Shown here piece after piece: positions 27,853 through 36,143 of a DNA stretch of 64,000 nucleotides. The stretch is from Pectinatus brassicae (GTDB lineage: Bacteria; Bacillota; Negativicutes; Selenomonadales; Selenomonadaceae): contig NZ_JACHFH010000014.1 in NCBI RefSeq assembly GCF_014201835.1, positions 1-64,000 on the forward strand. Direction: 5' to 3'. The notes below the pieces were generated by a model, which was not told the DNA's origin, searched no databases, and saw nothing but the letters and a program-made list of their open reading frames with translations. The translations under genes were made by a program, and so were the position numbers. The stretch's first letter is position 1. Each line of letters begins with the position of its first letter.

Positions 27853-28725
27853 ATGATGTATGAATTAGAAAATGAGTATATAAAAATTCAAATAAATAGT
27901 TTAGGAGCAGAATTACGCTCTTTGATTTCTTTAGAAAATGGTCGGGAATATATGTGGTTGGCCGATCCGGCATATTGGAAAAGAACATCACCAATATTAT
28001 TTCCATTGGTGGGCAGATTTAAAAATAATCATTTTACATATGAGGGTAAAAATTATAATATGAGCCAGCACGGCTTTGCCAGAGATAGGCAGTTTGAATT
28101 ATTGGATTCTGGTAATAAGCATAAAATAGCATTGGTATTAAATAGTGATAGCCTGACATATGAGAATTATCCGTTTAACTTTAAGCTTATAATTGAATAT
28201 GAACTGATAGGGCGTAAAGTGCAGGTTCGTTGGCGTGTAATCAATATGGATAATAAAATAATGCATTTTTCAATTGGTGCACATCCGGCATTTATGTGTC
28301 CGATTGATGAAGCAGATATGTGTAAATTGCAATTTAATATTAAAGATAATTTGCAATATAAACTATTGGGCAAGGATTCACTGCTGCTGGATAAAGTTTA
28401 CGATTTGCCTTTGATAGAAGGAAAATGGCAGTTTACAAAAGATGTATTTGCTTATGATGCTTTAGTTTTTGAAGATTATCAGATTAAGGAAGTTGCTATG
28501 CTGGACAATAATGATAAGCCGTATCTTACAATGCATTTTGCTGCACCGGTAACAGGTATTTGGTCACCGCCTAATAAAAATGCACCATTTATCTGTATTG
28601 AACCATGGTATGGTCGTTGTGACAGTGATAATTTTTCTGGCAATCTAGGTGATAGAGAATATGGCAATAGCATAGCTGGTGGAGCTGAATTTGCTGCTCA
28701 TTATGATATTGAGATTTATAGTTAA
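27853..28725 (+). CDS. Aldose 1-epimerase family protein
   Basis: Galactose-mutarotase-fold sugar epimerase of about 290 residues. Segments GAELRSL, FPLVGRF, MSQHGFARD and the later GAHPAF hold the conserved histidines of the aldose-epimerase/YeaD-like branch; WYGRCDS is near the C-terminus. AAGGGG sits 9 bases before ATG 27853, so the earlier ATG 27844 is unlikely. It stands alone between two terminators just after the rha operon. The sugar is not determinable from sequence. Confidence 0.85.
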   Translation: MMYELENEYIKIQINSLGAELRSLISLENGREYMWLADPAYWKRTSPILFPLVGRFKNNHFTYEGKNYNMSQHGFARDRQFELLDSGNKHKIALVLNSDSLTYENYPFNFKLIIEYELIGRKVQVRWRVINMDNKIMHFSIGAHPAFMCPIDEADMCKLQFNIKDNLQYKLLGKDSLLLDKVYDLPLIEGKWQFTKDVFAYDALVFEDYQIKEVAMLDNNDKPYLTMHFAAPVTGIWSPPNKNAPFICIEPWYGRCDSDNFSGNLGDREYGNSIAGGAEFAAHYDIEIYS

Positions 28726-28760
28726 AAAAATCCCGCTGTATTAATTACAGCGGGATTTTT
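28724..28760. terminator. Bidirectional terminator between the epimerase and the OPT transporter
   Basis: AAAATCCCGCTGTA (28727-28740) pairs with TACAGCGGGATTTT around TTAAT, flanked by A7 and T5. Confidence 0.92.
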
Positions 28761-28762
28761 GA

Positions 28763-30673
28763 TTATTTGGCAGTAATATTAGTGGCCTTTTTATAAATAA
28801 AAACACACAATAAGAGATAAAGCAATAAGCCAATGTAAGTAGCTGCCGGGCTATTGCTCCAAACTGTTTGAAAATAATTGCAGCCGAAAATACGTAATAT
28901 GGCACTTAGAAGACTGCCGATAGCACCACCAGCAATAAGGCCGGAAGCAATAGTTTGTCCTTTGCTCAGGCGCAGAGAATTTATGACACTATCTTTGCTG
29001 CTGTGCGATACAAGGTAAGAGATAACACCGCCAACCAACAAAGGTGTATTTATTTCCATTGGCAGATATGCGCCTAAAGCAAATGCTAATGGTGGTACTT
29101 TCATCATCCATAATACTATAGCCATAAAAGCACCGGCTAAATATAACGGCCAATGAGCGCTACCGCCATCCATTAATGGTTGTATAATTGCAGCCATGGC
29201 ATTAGCCTGAGGAGCATGCAAAGCACCTTTGCCAACAAAACCATAGGCTTGGTTTAATAAAATGATAACACCAATAGATAATATTGCTGTCATTGTAAGA
29301 GAAACAAGCTGCCATTGCTCCATTTTACGCGGTGTAGCACCTAATAAATTAGCTACTTTTAATTCTGACATAAAATTGCCAGATACACCAAGTGATGTAC
29401 ATAAAAAAGCAGCCATCATAAGCACGGCAGTAATGCCGCCGCTGCCATGCATACCAGCCTTGCCTAATACCACAGAGGATATAATAAGCATAAAAATAGT
29501 CATGCCTGATACCGGTTCACTGCTAGTAAAGGCAATGGAGCTGATACCTACAATAGAAAATAGCATGGTAAAGGCAGTAATAATAATAAGTGCTAGGATA
29601 GTCTGTAATATAGTTTGGGCAAAATATAAATGGAAAAAAGCGGTAAAAAGTATAACGATGGCTATAGCACCACCGACAATGGCGGACATTGGTAAATCCT
29701 GCTGTGTACGCAGAAGTTTTGCCGATATTTTATTAGACGATTTAAATAATTCACTGAATACATTTTTTACGACATGCAGCATTACTTTAGACATAGATAC
29801 AAGACCAATGATGCCAGCCATAGCCAGCATGCCAATCCCAATATGACGGACGTATTCAGAGAAAACAGCAGTAATGGGAGCATTAGCTAACAATATTGTT
29901 TTGCCATCAACAAGCATTTGATGGTCACCGCCAAGGTAATAAATAATCGGAATACATACCGACCAAGAGAAAAAAGAACCAGCGGTTATTATAGCCGCAT
30001 AACGTAGACCAGTAAAATATCCAATACCAAGCAGGGCTGTTTCGGTATCAAGACTAAACATTAATTTTGTTTTAATAGCAAGCTGGGTGCCCCAGCTGGT
30101 GGCTGTTGTAGATATTACTTCCTGCCACCAACCGAAGGTATTGAGGATAAAATCGTAAATAAGAGCGATAATACTGCTGCCAATCATTAATTTGACTTTG
30201 CTTTTTTCGTTAGAGGTTAAAACTTCAGCAGCGGCCTGTCCAGCAGGAAAGGGATAGATATCAGCTCGTTCTTCACAAAAATAAGAGCGAAAAACTGCGG
30301 CAATAAGTACGCCTAAAAGACTGCCGAGTACAATGGGAACGGCCAGCTCAAAATAGCTTAGATTATCATTGCCTAATATGTAAAAAGCAGGTAAGATAAA
30401 CATGGCGCCGCCAATGCCATTGGTACCAGCACTGGCTATGGCTTGAATATGTATATTTTCCGGAAAGGCATTTTTGCGTTTCAACATAGCGGCAACACCC
30501 ATGGCCATAGCTGATACAGGGGCAAATGCATCTACGGTCTGACCAATTTTTAGACATAGATAACCAATGGCCAAGGCAAAAATTGCCGCATAGAATAGTC
30601 CCCAAAAAATAACATAGGCATTTATTTCCTGATATTCTTTATGGGGAGATAGAAATTTTTTGTTTTCTGACAT
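28763..30673 (-). CDS. OPT family transporter (oligopeptide/metal-chelate type)
   Basis: A 636-residue polytopic inner-membrane protein with about 14-16 hydrophobic segments. Features include YLCLKIGQTVDAFAPVSA near the N-terminus, GGAMFILPAFY, DIYPFPAGQAAAEVLTS and VPPLAFALGAYLP, all typical of the prokaryotic OPT/YSL branch. RBS GGAGGAG is 5-6 bases before the ATG. OPT members import peptides or metal chelates. The neighbouring feoAB and the operator-like repeats in the shared intergenic region hint at metal-related regulation, unproven. Confidence 0.88.
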   Translation of the reverse strand: MSENKKFLSPHKEYQEINAYVIFWGLFYAAIFALAIGYLCLKIGQTVDAFAPVSAMAMGVAAMLKRKNAFPENIHIQAIASAGTNGIGGAMFILPAFYILGNDNLSYFELAVPIVLGSLLGVLIAAVFRSYFCEERADIYPFPAGQAAAEVLTSNEKSKVKLMIGSSIIALIYDFILNTFGWWQEVISTTATSWGTQLAIKTKLMFSLDTETALLGIGYFTGLRYAAIITAGSFFSWSVCIPIIYYLGGDHQMLVDGKTILLANAPITAVFSEYVRHIGIGMLAMAGIIGLVSMSKVMLHVVKNVFSELFKSSNKISAKLLRTQQDLPMSAIVGGAIAIVILFTAFFHLYFAQTILQTILALIIITAFTMLFSIVGISSIAFTSSEPVSGMTIFMLIISSVVLGKAGMHGSGGITAVLMMAAFLCTSLGVSGNFMSELKVANLLGATPRKMEQWQLVSLTMTAILSIGVIILLNQAYGFVGKGALHAPQANAMAAIIQPLMDGGSAHWPLYLAGAFMAIVLWMMKVPPLAFALGAYLPMEINTPLLVGGVISYLVSHSSKDSVINSLRLSKGQTIASGLIAGGAIGSLLSAILRIFGCNYFQTVWSNSPAATYIGLLLYLLLCVFIYKKATNITAK

Positions 30674-30707
30674 AAAACTCCTCCAGTATGCAACAGATGC
30701 ACTATTA

Positions 30708-30757
30708 GTAAAGTGTACTGTTAATAAAATGTAAAGTATATATTTTATTATACTTTA
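30708..30757. promoter_or_regulatory. Operator-like repeats between the OPT gene and feoA
   Basis: GTAAAGTGTA (30708-30717), GTAAAGTATA (30731-30740) and the inverted half TATACTTTA (30749-30757). The last two form a perfect 9-bp inverted repeat with an 8-bp spacer. This is 35-85 bp upstream of the OPT start and about 200 bp from feoA; the regulator is unknown and it does not match a Fur box. Confidence 0.45.
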
Positions 30758-30957
30758 TAAATGCTAATAAAACCATAAAATTATACTATATTAACGGCAT
30801 ATAATATTTAAACGGAGATATTATGAAAAGGAGCTTTTATATTAATCTATATTGATTTTAATTATACATTCTATTATACTGATTTAATAAGATATAGACA
30901 GTGATAGCTAAGAAATTTTGTTGAAAAGATATAAAAGATAATGGAGTAGATTACTTA

Positions 30958-31191
30958 ATGATTTTATCTGACGGAAAAATTGCTCATTCCTATATTGTAC
31001 AGGATATGTATTTGGAAGAAGATATTGAGCGCCGCTTAGAAATGCTGGGAATGACAACAGGAGTAATGCTTACAATTTTAAATAAAAAACGTTGTGGAGC
31101 TATTATATTGAAAGTGCGTGGAACACGTTTTGCATTGGGGAGACAAATTGCTGCAGGCATAGAGATTGGAGAAATAAATAATGAAAAATGA
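30958..31191 (+). CDS. feoA: Ferrous iron transport protein A (FeoA)
   Basis: Small SH3-like cytoplasmic partner of FeoB, 77 residues. ERRLEMLGMTTGVML, followed by beta strands and a final LGRQIAAGIEI, matches FeoA domains, which end in a hydrophobic IxV/IxI strand. RBS GGAG is about 10 bases before the ATG. It overlaps feoB by 11 bp. I see no convincing Fur box in the 280 bp upstream. Confidence 0.9.
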   Translation: MILSDGKIAHSYIVQDMYLEEDIERRLEMLGMTTGVMLTILNKKRCGAIILKVRGTRFALGRQIAAGIEIGEINNEK

Positions 31192-33235
31192 TGTGCATGT
31201 AGCATTTATCGGCAATCCTAATTGTGGTAAAACGACCTTGTTTAATGCTTATACCGGAGCCCATTTGAAAGTTGCTAATTGGCCGGGTGTAACCGTTGAA
31301 AAAAAAGAAGGGGCATTAAAGTATCATAACAATCAATATAAATTAGTTGATTTGCCGGGAATATACAGCTTGACCTCATATACGATGGAAGAACGATTGT
31401 CGCGGCAATATATACTGGAAGATGAAGTTGATATCATTGTTGATGTAGTCGATGCTTCTTCTTTAGAGCGCAATCTGTATTTAGCCCTGCAATTAATCGA
31501 GCTGGGAAAACCGCTTATTATTGCTCTCAATATGATGGATGTAATTGAAGAACGCGGTATGGATATAGATCTGCATCGGCTGCCGGAAATGCTCGGGGTA
31601 CCGGTTATTCCGGTATGCGCCCGCCGCAAAAAAGGTCTGCAGATTCTATTACATGCAGTAGCTCATCATAAAAATCATCCGCGTAAGGACAGTATTGAAC
31701 ACCAACATGAAATAAAGGAACAAAAAAGCCGACATCGTCATAATCATCATAAGGATACTGTAGTAGTCTATAGTGATTGGTTGGAAGATAAGATTGACGC
31801 TATTGAAAATGCCTTATGGGAAAAGTATGGCAGCATAGAAAATCCACGCTGGCATGCCTTGAAGTTATTGGCCTATGATGAAGAAATAATGAATAAATAT
31901 CCTTTGGAAATACCTGAAATTATTGATAAAAGTTATGAAAAAGAAATTATAAAACAAAAATATGATTTTATTGAAGAAATAATTGAAGAAGTATTATTCA
32001 ACAAGGACAAAGAATCACAGAGCACTGACAAAATAGATACTGTTTTAACGCACCGTTACTTGGGAATGCCGGTTTTTTTAGCAATAATGGCATTTATATT
32101 TTTTCTGACATTTACTATTGGTGATTTTTTCCAAGAGTGGATAGTGCAGGGGATTGATATAACTGCCGGAGTTTTACAAAATTTACTCACAAGCATAAAT
32201 GTCAGTCCCGTGATAAATTCTTTGCTTATTGATGGGATAATTGCTGGTGTGGGCAGTATATTGGCATTTTTGCCTAATATATTTATTTTGTTTTTGGCGT
32301 TAGCCGTACTGGAAGATAGTGGATATATGTCGCGGGTAGCCTATGTAATGGACGGACTTATGGGGAAAGTAGGTTTATCAGGGCGGGCATTTATTCCGTT
32401 GTTATTGGGTTTTGGCTGTAGTGTACCAGCAATAATGGCTTCACGGGCGCTGGAAAATCCGCGGGATCGTTTAAAAACAATATTAATCACGCCATTTATG
32501 TCCTGTAGTGCGCGTCTGCCAATCTATATTCTATTTTCGGGCATGTTTTTTGGTGACATGGCAATGTATGTGGCTTTTTCATTATATGTAGTTGGTATAA
32601 TTGTAGCCATTGCTTTAGCGCTGTTATTCTCTCGTATTGATAAAAGTAAGAGCAGTAATACATTGCTTATTGAGCTGCCGGAATATAAGACACCTAATGT
32701 TCTATCAATTTTTATTTATGCCTGGGAAAAAGTAAAGTCATATTTATCTAAGGCCGGAACGACTATTTTTGTGGCATCATTATTGATGTGGTTCATTTTA
32801 CATTTTAATATGAATGGAATGGTCACTAATATTAGTGACAGCTTTGGCGCTTATATTGGCAAAGCCGCAGCACCGTTGTTATCTTTAGCTGGGCTTGATG
32901 TATGGCAGCTGGTAGTGGCATTATTGTCAGGGATAGCAGCTAAGGAAGTTGTTGTTTCAAGTGTCAGCATATTATATGGTGTGTCTGATATAAATTCGGT
33001 AATGGGCACGAGCAGCGTTGTAAAACAATTGGCTAATGTCGGTTTTACCCAGCTTAACGCTTATGTACTAATGGTTTTTTGTTTGTTATATACGCCTTGT
33101 ATAGCCAGTATAGTGACAATAAAAAAAGAGACTGGCAAAATAAGATGGGCAGTATTTTCAGTATTTTTTCAACTATTTGTAGCTTGGTTTATAGCTGTTA
33201 TATTGTATCAGTTTGGAAGATTATTACTTAGATAA
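31181..33235 (+). CDS. feoB: Ferrous iron transporter FeoB
   Basis: GTP-binding iron(II) permease, 684 residues. The N-terminal G domain has G1 GNPNCGKTT (11-19), switch VTVEKKEG, G3 DLPG and G4 NMMD. The GDI/helical linker follows, then the membrane core with two Gate motifs (GCSVPAIMASR and YTPCIASI) carrying the conserved cysteines. An unusual histidine-rich insert lies at residues 158-190, with ten His in 33 positions. A terminator follows at once. Confidence 0.96.
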   Translation: MKNDVHVAFIGNPNCGKTTLFNAYTGAHLKVANWPGVTVEKKEGALKYHNNQYKLVDLPGIYSLTSYTMEERLSRQYILEDEVDIIVDVVDASSLERNLYLALQLIELGKPLIIALNMMDVIEERGMDIDLHRLPEMLGVPVIPVCARRKKGLQILLHAVAHHKNHPRKDSIEHQHEIKEQKSRHRHNHHKDTVVVYSDWLEDKIDAIENALWEKYGSIENPRWHALKLLAYDEEIMNKYPLEIPEIIDKSYEKEIIKQKYDFIEEIIEEVLFNKDKESQSTDKIDTVLTHRYLGMPVFLAIMAFIFFLTFTIGDFFQEWIVQGIDITAGVLQNLLTSINVSPVINSLLIDGIIAGVGSILAFLPNIFILFLALAVLEDSGYMSRVAYVMDGLMGKVGLSGRAFIPLLLGFGCSVPAIMASRALENPRDRLKTILITPFMSCSARLPIYILFSGMFFGDMAMYVAFSLYVVGIIVAIALALLFSRIDKSKSSNTLLIELPEYKTPNVLSIFIYAWEKVKSYLSKAGTTIFVASLLMWFILHFNMNGMVTNISDSFGAYIGKAAAPLLSLAGLDVWQLVVALLSGIAAKEVVVSSVSILYGVSDINSVMGTSSVVKQLANVGFTQLNAYVLMVFCLLYTPCIASIVTIKKETGKIRWAVFSVFFQLFVAWFIAVILYQFGRLLLR

Positions 33236-33236
33236 T

Positions 33237-33285
33237 AAAAAAGCTGTAAACAATGTCAGAAGGCATTGTTTACAGCTTTTTTTAC
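33237..33285. terminator. Bidirectional terminator between feoB and the AEC permease
   Basis: 15-bp stem AAGCTGTAAACAATG (33241-33255) / CATTGTTTACAGCTT (33264-33278), loop TCAGAAGG, with A and T runs on the two sides. Confidence 0.93.
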
Positions 33286-34235
33286 ATAAAACTAAATAAC
33301 AGCATATATATGGGAATGGTGATAATTGATGCTACAGTGGTTAAAGAAACAATGGTGGTGGCATATTCAACATCGGCTTTATACAGACTTGAGAGAAGTA
33401 CTGTTTGTATCATTGCTGGCAGCGAAGCCATGATGATAAAATCCTTTAACATAAGTGTTGGTATGGGAAAAAATGAAGCTACAATAAAAGTAATAAGGGG
33501 TGCAATAATAAAACGACCAAATAAAACACCGTTTAAATCACGATTAAAAGAGATTTTTCTAAAATTCATTGAATATAATGTAGCCCCAATAAAAATAAGC
33601 GCTACCGGCGTGGTCATATTGCCGAGATATTTAGCCGTATCCATTATAAAAGCTGGTAATTTTATATTTAATAGGATAAAAAGGATAGCGAGTAAAAAGC
33701 CGCATATGGGGGGTGAAAATATTTTACGCAAGGTAGCAAGTGTTAAATAATCACGCCAGCAGGACTTTTTATTGGCATCAGATTGAATGAGGGCATTACC
33801 TAATGACCAGAATAGTGTAGTATTGGCAAAGAAAAATAATAAGGCATAGGGGACAGCGTCCTGACCGAATAAGGCTACTGTAACAGGGATGCCGACAAAT
33901 ATAGAATTGGAATTAGTAAAAGAAGAACAAAAGGTACCGCGGTGATTTTGGCGGATATCTAATAAGCGAACCAGTAAAAAACTGATGAGAAAGCAAATGA
34001 TCATGGCAATAAAAGGAATAGCTGCCCCGGAAATTAAATGCAGCAGTTTATCTTTGCTGAAAGTAGTAGTCAAATTATATATAAAAAAGAGCGGCAGGGA
34101 AATATAATTAACTAATTTAGGCAATAATGATTTATTGTCTGGAGTTATCCATTGTTTATAAGCCATAAAATAACCGGCAAGTCCCATTAAAAGCAGTGTA
34201 AGTACGCCGGCAATGGCATGTAAAAAAACAGTCAA
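33282..34235 (-). CDS. AEC family transporter (auxin-efflux-carrier-like)
   Basis: A 317-residue membrane protein with about ten hydrophobic segments in two inverted halves, typical of the bacterial AEC family that exports organic acids such as malate or malonate. N-terminal LLLMGLAGYFMAY, the mid-protein NSIFVGIPV motif and the C-terminal PAMIQTVLLSSLY are family-like. RBS AGGAGG is 8 bases before the ATG. It stands alone; substrate unknown. Confidence 0.87.
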   Translation of the reverse strand: MTVFLHAIAGVLTLLLMGLAGYFMAYKQWITPDNKSLLPKLVNYISLPLFFIYNLTTTFSKDKLLHLISGAAIPFIAMIICFLISFLLVRLLDIRQNHRGTFCSSFTNSNSIFVGIPVTVALFGQDAVPYALLFFFANTTLFWSLGNALIQSDANKKSCWRDYLTLATLRKIFSPPICGFLLAILFILLNIKLPAFIMDTAKYLGNMTTPVALIFIGATLYSMNFRKISFNRDLNGVLFGRFIIAPLITFIVASFFPIPTLMLKDFIIMASLPAMIQTVLLSSLYKADVEYATTIVSLTTVASIITIPIYMLLFSFM

Positions 34236-34341
34236 AATAATGACCTCCTAATATATTCACTATTATCAATGAAAAATAGTATAACATAATGGGATAGTAG
34301 CGTCTAGCTTGATTCATATATACTTTTGGCAAAGTAAATAA

Positions 34342-34383
34342 AATAATAGCTCCCACTTTAAAAAAGCGGGAGCTATTATTAAG
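34342..34383 (-). terminator. Terminator after dacF
   Basis: 17-bp stem AATAATAGCTCCC...AATAATAGCTCCCGCTT-type inverted repeat spanning 34342-34380 with one mismatch and an A/T loop; T-rich on the minus strand beyond the stem. Confidence 0.8.
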
Positions 34384-35551
34384 CTGTCCATAAGTCACTA
34401 ATATGATCAAAGATATTATAGCAAAGAGATTTGATATTAAAACCCTTAGGACTTGGGCTATCAGCAACAACAGGAATTTCTGCCACTTTTTTATTATCAT
34501 AAAAAAGATCAACAGTTCCTACTTTATCACCGGTTTTTATGGGAGCATCAACGTAGCGGGGAATATTCATTTTTATAGAGTATTCTTTGTTATCCTGACC
34601 ACTGATAATAGGATAGTTTATATCCTCAATTGGAGTAACATTGATAGTAGCGTTTTTACCATCATGAACATGAACGGTATGCATTAAATCAGTTTTACGA
34701 TAACCATCTTTTAAAGAAACTTTTTTAAAGCCGTAATCGAGCAATTCCCTGGCAGCGGTAAATCGGTCAGCAGCATCTTCTGTATGCATTACCACAGCAA
34801 TCAAGGTTACACCATTAACAGTTGCAGAAGCTGCCAGGCAGCCGCCAGCATCGTCGGTATAACCGGTTTTTATGCCGTTAGCGTAAGAATATGTCCATAA
34901 TAGATGATTAGTATTATCAAAGGTAACAGTTTTATTAGGGGAAATCCAATGAATAGCTTTTTCTTTAGTATTCACTATTTGGCGAAAATCCTTATTGCGA
35001 TAACAATAGGCAGCTATTTTAGCAATATCACGTGCCGTGGAATAATGCTGGGGATTGGGCAAGCCATTAGGATTGACAAAATGTGTATTTACAGCACCAA
35101 TTTCCTGGGCTTTTTTATTCATCAAAGCAACAAACGCGGGGACATTGCCGCTTATAGCATCGGCTATAGCTACAGCTGCATCATTGCCGGAAACAAGCAT
35201 CATGCCTTGGCGTAGTTCATCCATGCGCATAATATCGCCTTTTTCTAAATATAAGGAAGAACCATCAACGGCAGCAGCCTCATTAGAAATATGGACAATA
35301 TCATCGGGACGGGTCATTTCTAATGATAAAATAGTAGTCATCATTTTAGTCATGCTGGCTGGATATTCACGGGCATCGGCATTTTTTTCAAAGATAACCC
35401 GACCAGTAGAGGCTTCAATTAAAATGGCTGATTTAGCAGTAAGACCATATTCGGGTGGTGTATTAATATTAAAAACAGACTGGGCAGAAACCGGAACAAT
35501 ATACAAGCAGAAAAGTAATATGGTGAAACTCAAATAGCGAAAAAAACGCAC
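34379..35551 (-). CDS. dacF: D-alanyl-D-alanine carboxypeptidase (DacF/PBP5-type)
   Basis: Penicillin-binding protein that trims the terminal D-Ala from peptidoglycan pentapeptides. Signal peptide 1-23 (ending VSAQS). Class A low-molecular-mass active-site motifs: SMTK (SxxK), SGN and KTG (GIKTGYTDD), then a C-terminal beta domain (after about residue 280). GTG start with AGAGGGA upstream. 390 residues, normal. It lies 15 bp after the thioesterase gene and is probably co-transcribed. Confidence 0.93.
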   Translation of the reverse strand: MRFFRYLSFTILLFCLYIVPVSAQSVFNINTPPEYGLTAKSAILIEASTGRVIFEKNADAREYPASMTKMMTTILSLEMTRPDDIVHISNEAAAVDGSSLYLEKGDIMRMDELRQGMMLVSGNDAAVAIADAISGNVPAFVALMNKKAQEIGAVNTHFVNPNGLPNPQHYSTARDIAKIAAYCYRNKDFRQIVNTKEKAIHWISPNKTVTFDNTNHLLWTYSYANGIKTGYTDDAGGCLAASATVNGVTLIAVVMHTEDAADRFTAARELLDYGFKKVSLKDGYRKTDLMHTVHVHDGKNATINVTPIEDINYPIISGQDNKEYSIKMNIPRYVDAPIKTGDKVGTVDLFYDNKKVAEIPVVADSPSPKGFNIKSLCYNIFDHISDLWTA

Positions 35552-35566
35552 GAAAATCCCTCTTTT

Positions 35567-36010
35567 TTAATTATTATCTTGCAGCTGACCTAAAACAAAC
35601 ATAGTAGCACGGCTTTTACAATATAGATTATTCTTATCATCTTCAATAGAACATTCGACAACAATAGTTTGACGTCCATTATGAATAATTTTAGTTTTGG
35701 CGTAGATAGTTATGCCAAAAGGAACAGCCTTAAGCATATTGCTGTTAAAGTCAAGTGTTACTACTCGTTTATTTAAACTAAGACAGGCTGCGCCAATAGC
35801 AGTATCTGCCAATGACATAATGACGCCGCCATGGGCGATATTATAGACATTGGTATGGCGCTTTTCTATTTTTAGGCTTAATAATATTTTATCAGATGAA
35901 ATATTATTAATATTTATGCCTAAATCATTGGTAAATGGATTGTCGTTATAAAATGCTTTTATGGCATCTTCCAATGAACAATTATTTAAATGTGAAACGA
36001 ATTTTGTCAT
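35567..36010 (-). CDS. PaaI-type hot-dog thioesterase
   Basis: Start at ATG 36010, after GGAGAA. The 147-residue hot-dog protein has the PaaI/YdiI hallmark NIAHGGVIMSLADTAIG (residues about 55-71), where Asn, His-Gly-Gly and the later Asp make the active site, and a VTLDFNSNMLKA strand. PaaI-type thioesterases hydrolyse acyl- or phenylacetyl-CoA. Substrate is unknown; there is no catabolic cluster nearby. It precedes dacF by 15 bp. Confidence 0.88.
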   Translation of the reverse strand: MTKFVSHLNNCSLEDAIKAFYNDNPFTNDLGININNISSDKILLSLKIEKRHTNVYNIAHGGVIMSLADTAIGAACLSLNKRVVTLDFNSNMLKAVPFGITIYAKTKIIHNGRQTIVVECSIEDDKNNLYCKSRATMFVLGQLQDNN

Positions 36011-36143
36011 AGTAATTTCTCCAATGAATTTAGTTCTTGTCTGCACAAGCAAATACTAATAATATAGCAAAAATATTTTAACATTATACACCTTAAAAAT
36101 ATAAACCTCAATATAAATATAAAAAAAGTGGGATATTTTTTAT

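Noticed and set aside
29262-29846. 194-codon open frame on the plus strand
   Set aside because: Antisense to the OPT transporter gene and a typical by-product of a hydrophobic gene's codon use; no ribosome site.
30823-30855. Ten-codon frame with ribosome-like GGAGATATT before ATG, upstream of feoA
   Set aside because: Too short and without codon bias toward any amino acid or an associated attenuator, so a leader peptide cannot be supported.
30674-30957. Fur box upstream of feoA
   Set aside because: No 7-1-7 match close to consensus was found by eye, unlike the two at 19358-19411.
33253-33750. 165-codon open frame on the plus strand after feoB
   Set aside because: It starts in the feoB terminator and is antisense to the AEC permease; no family features.
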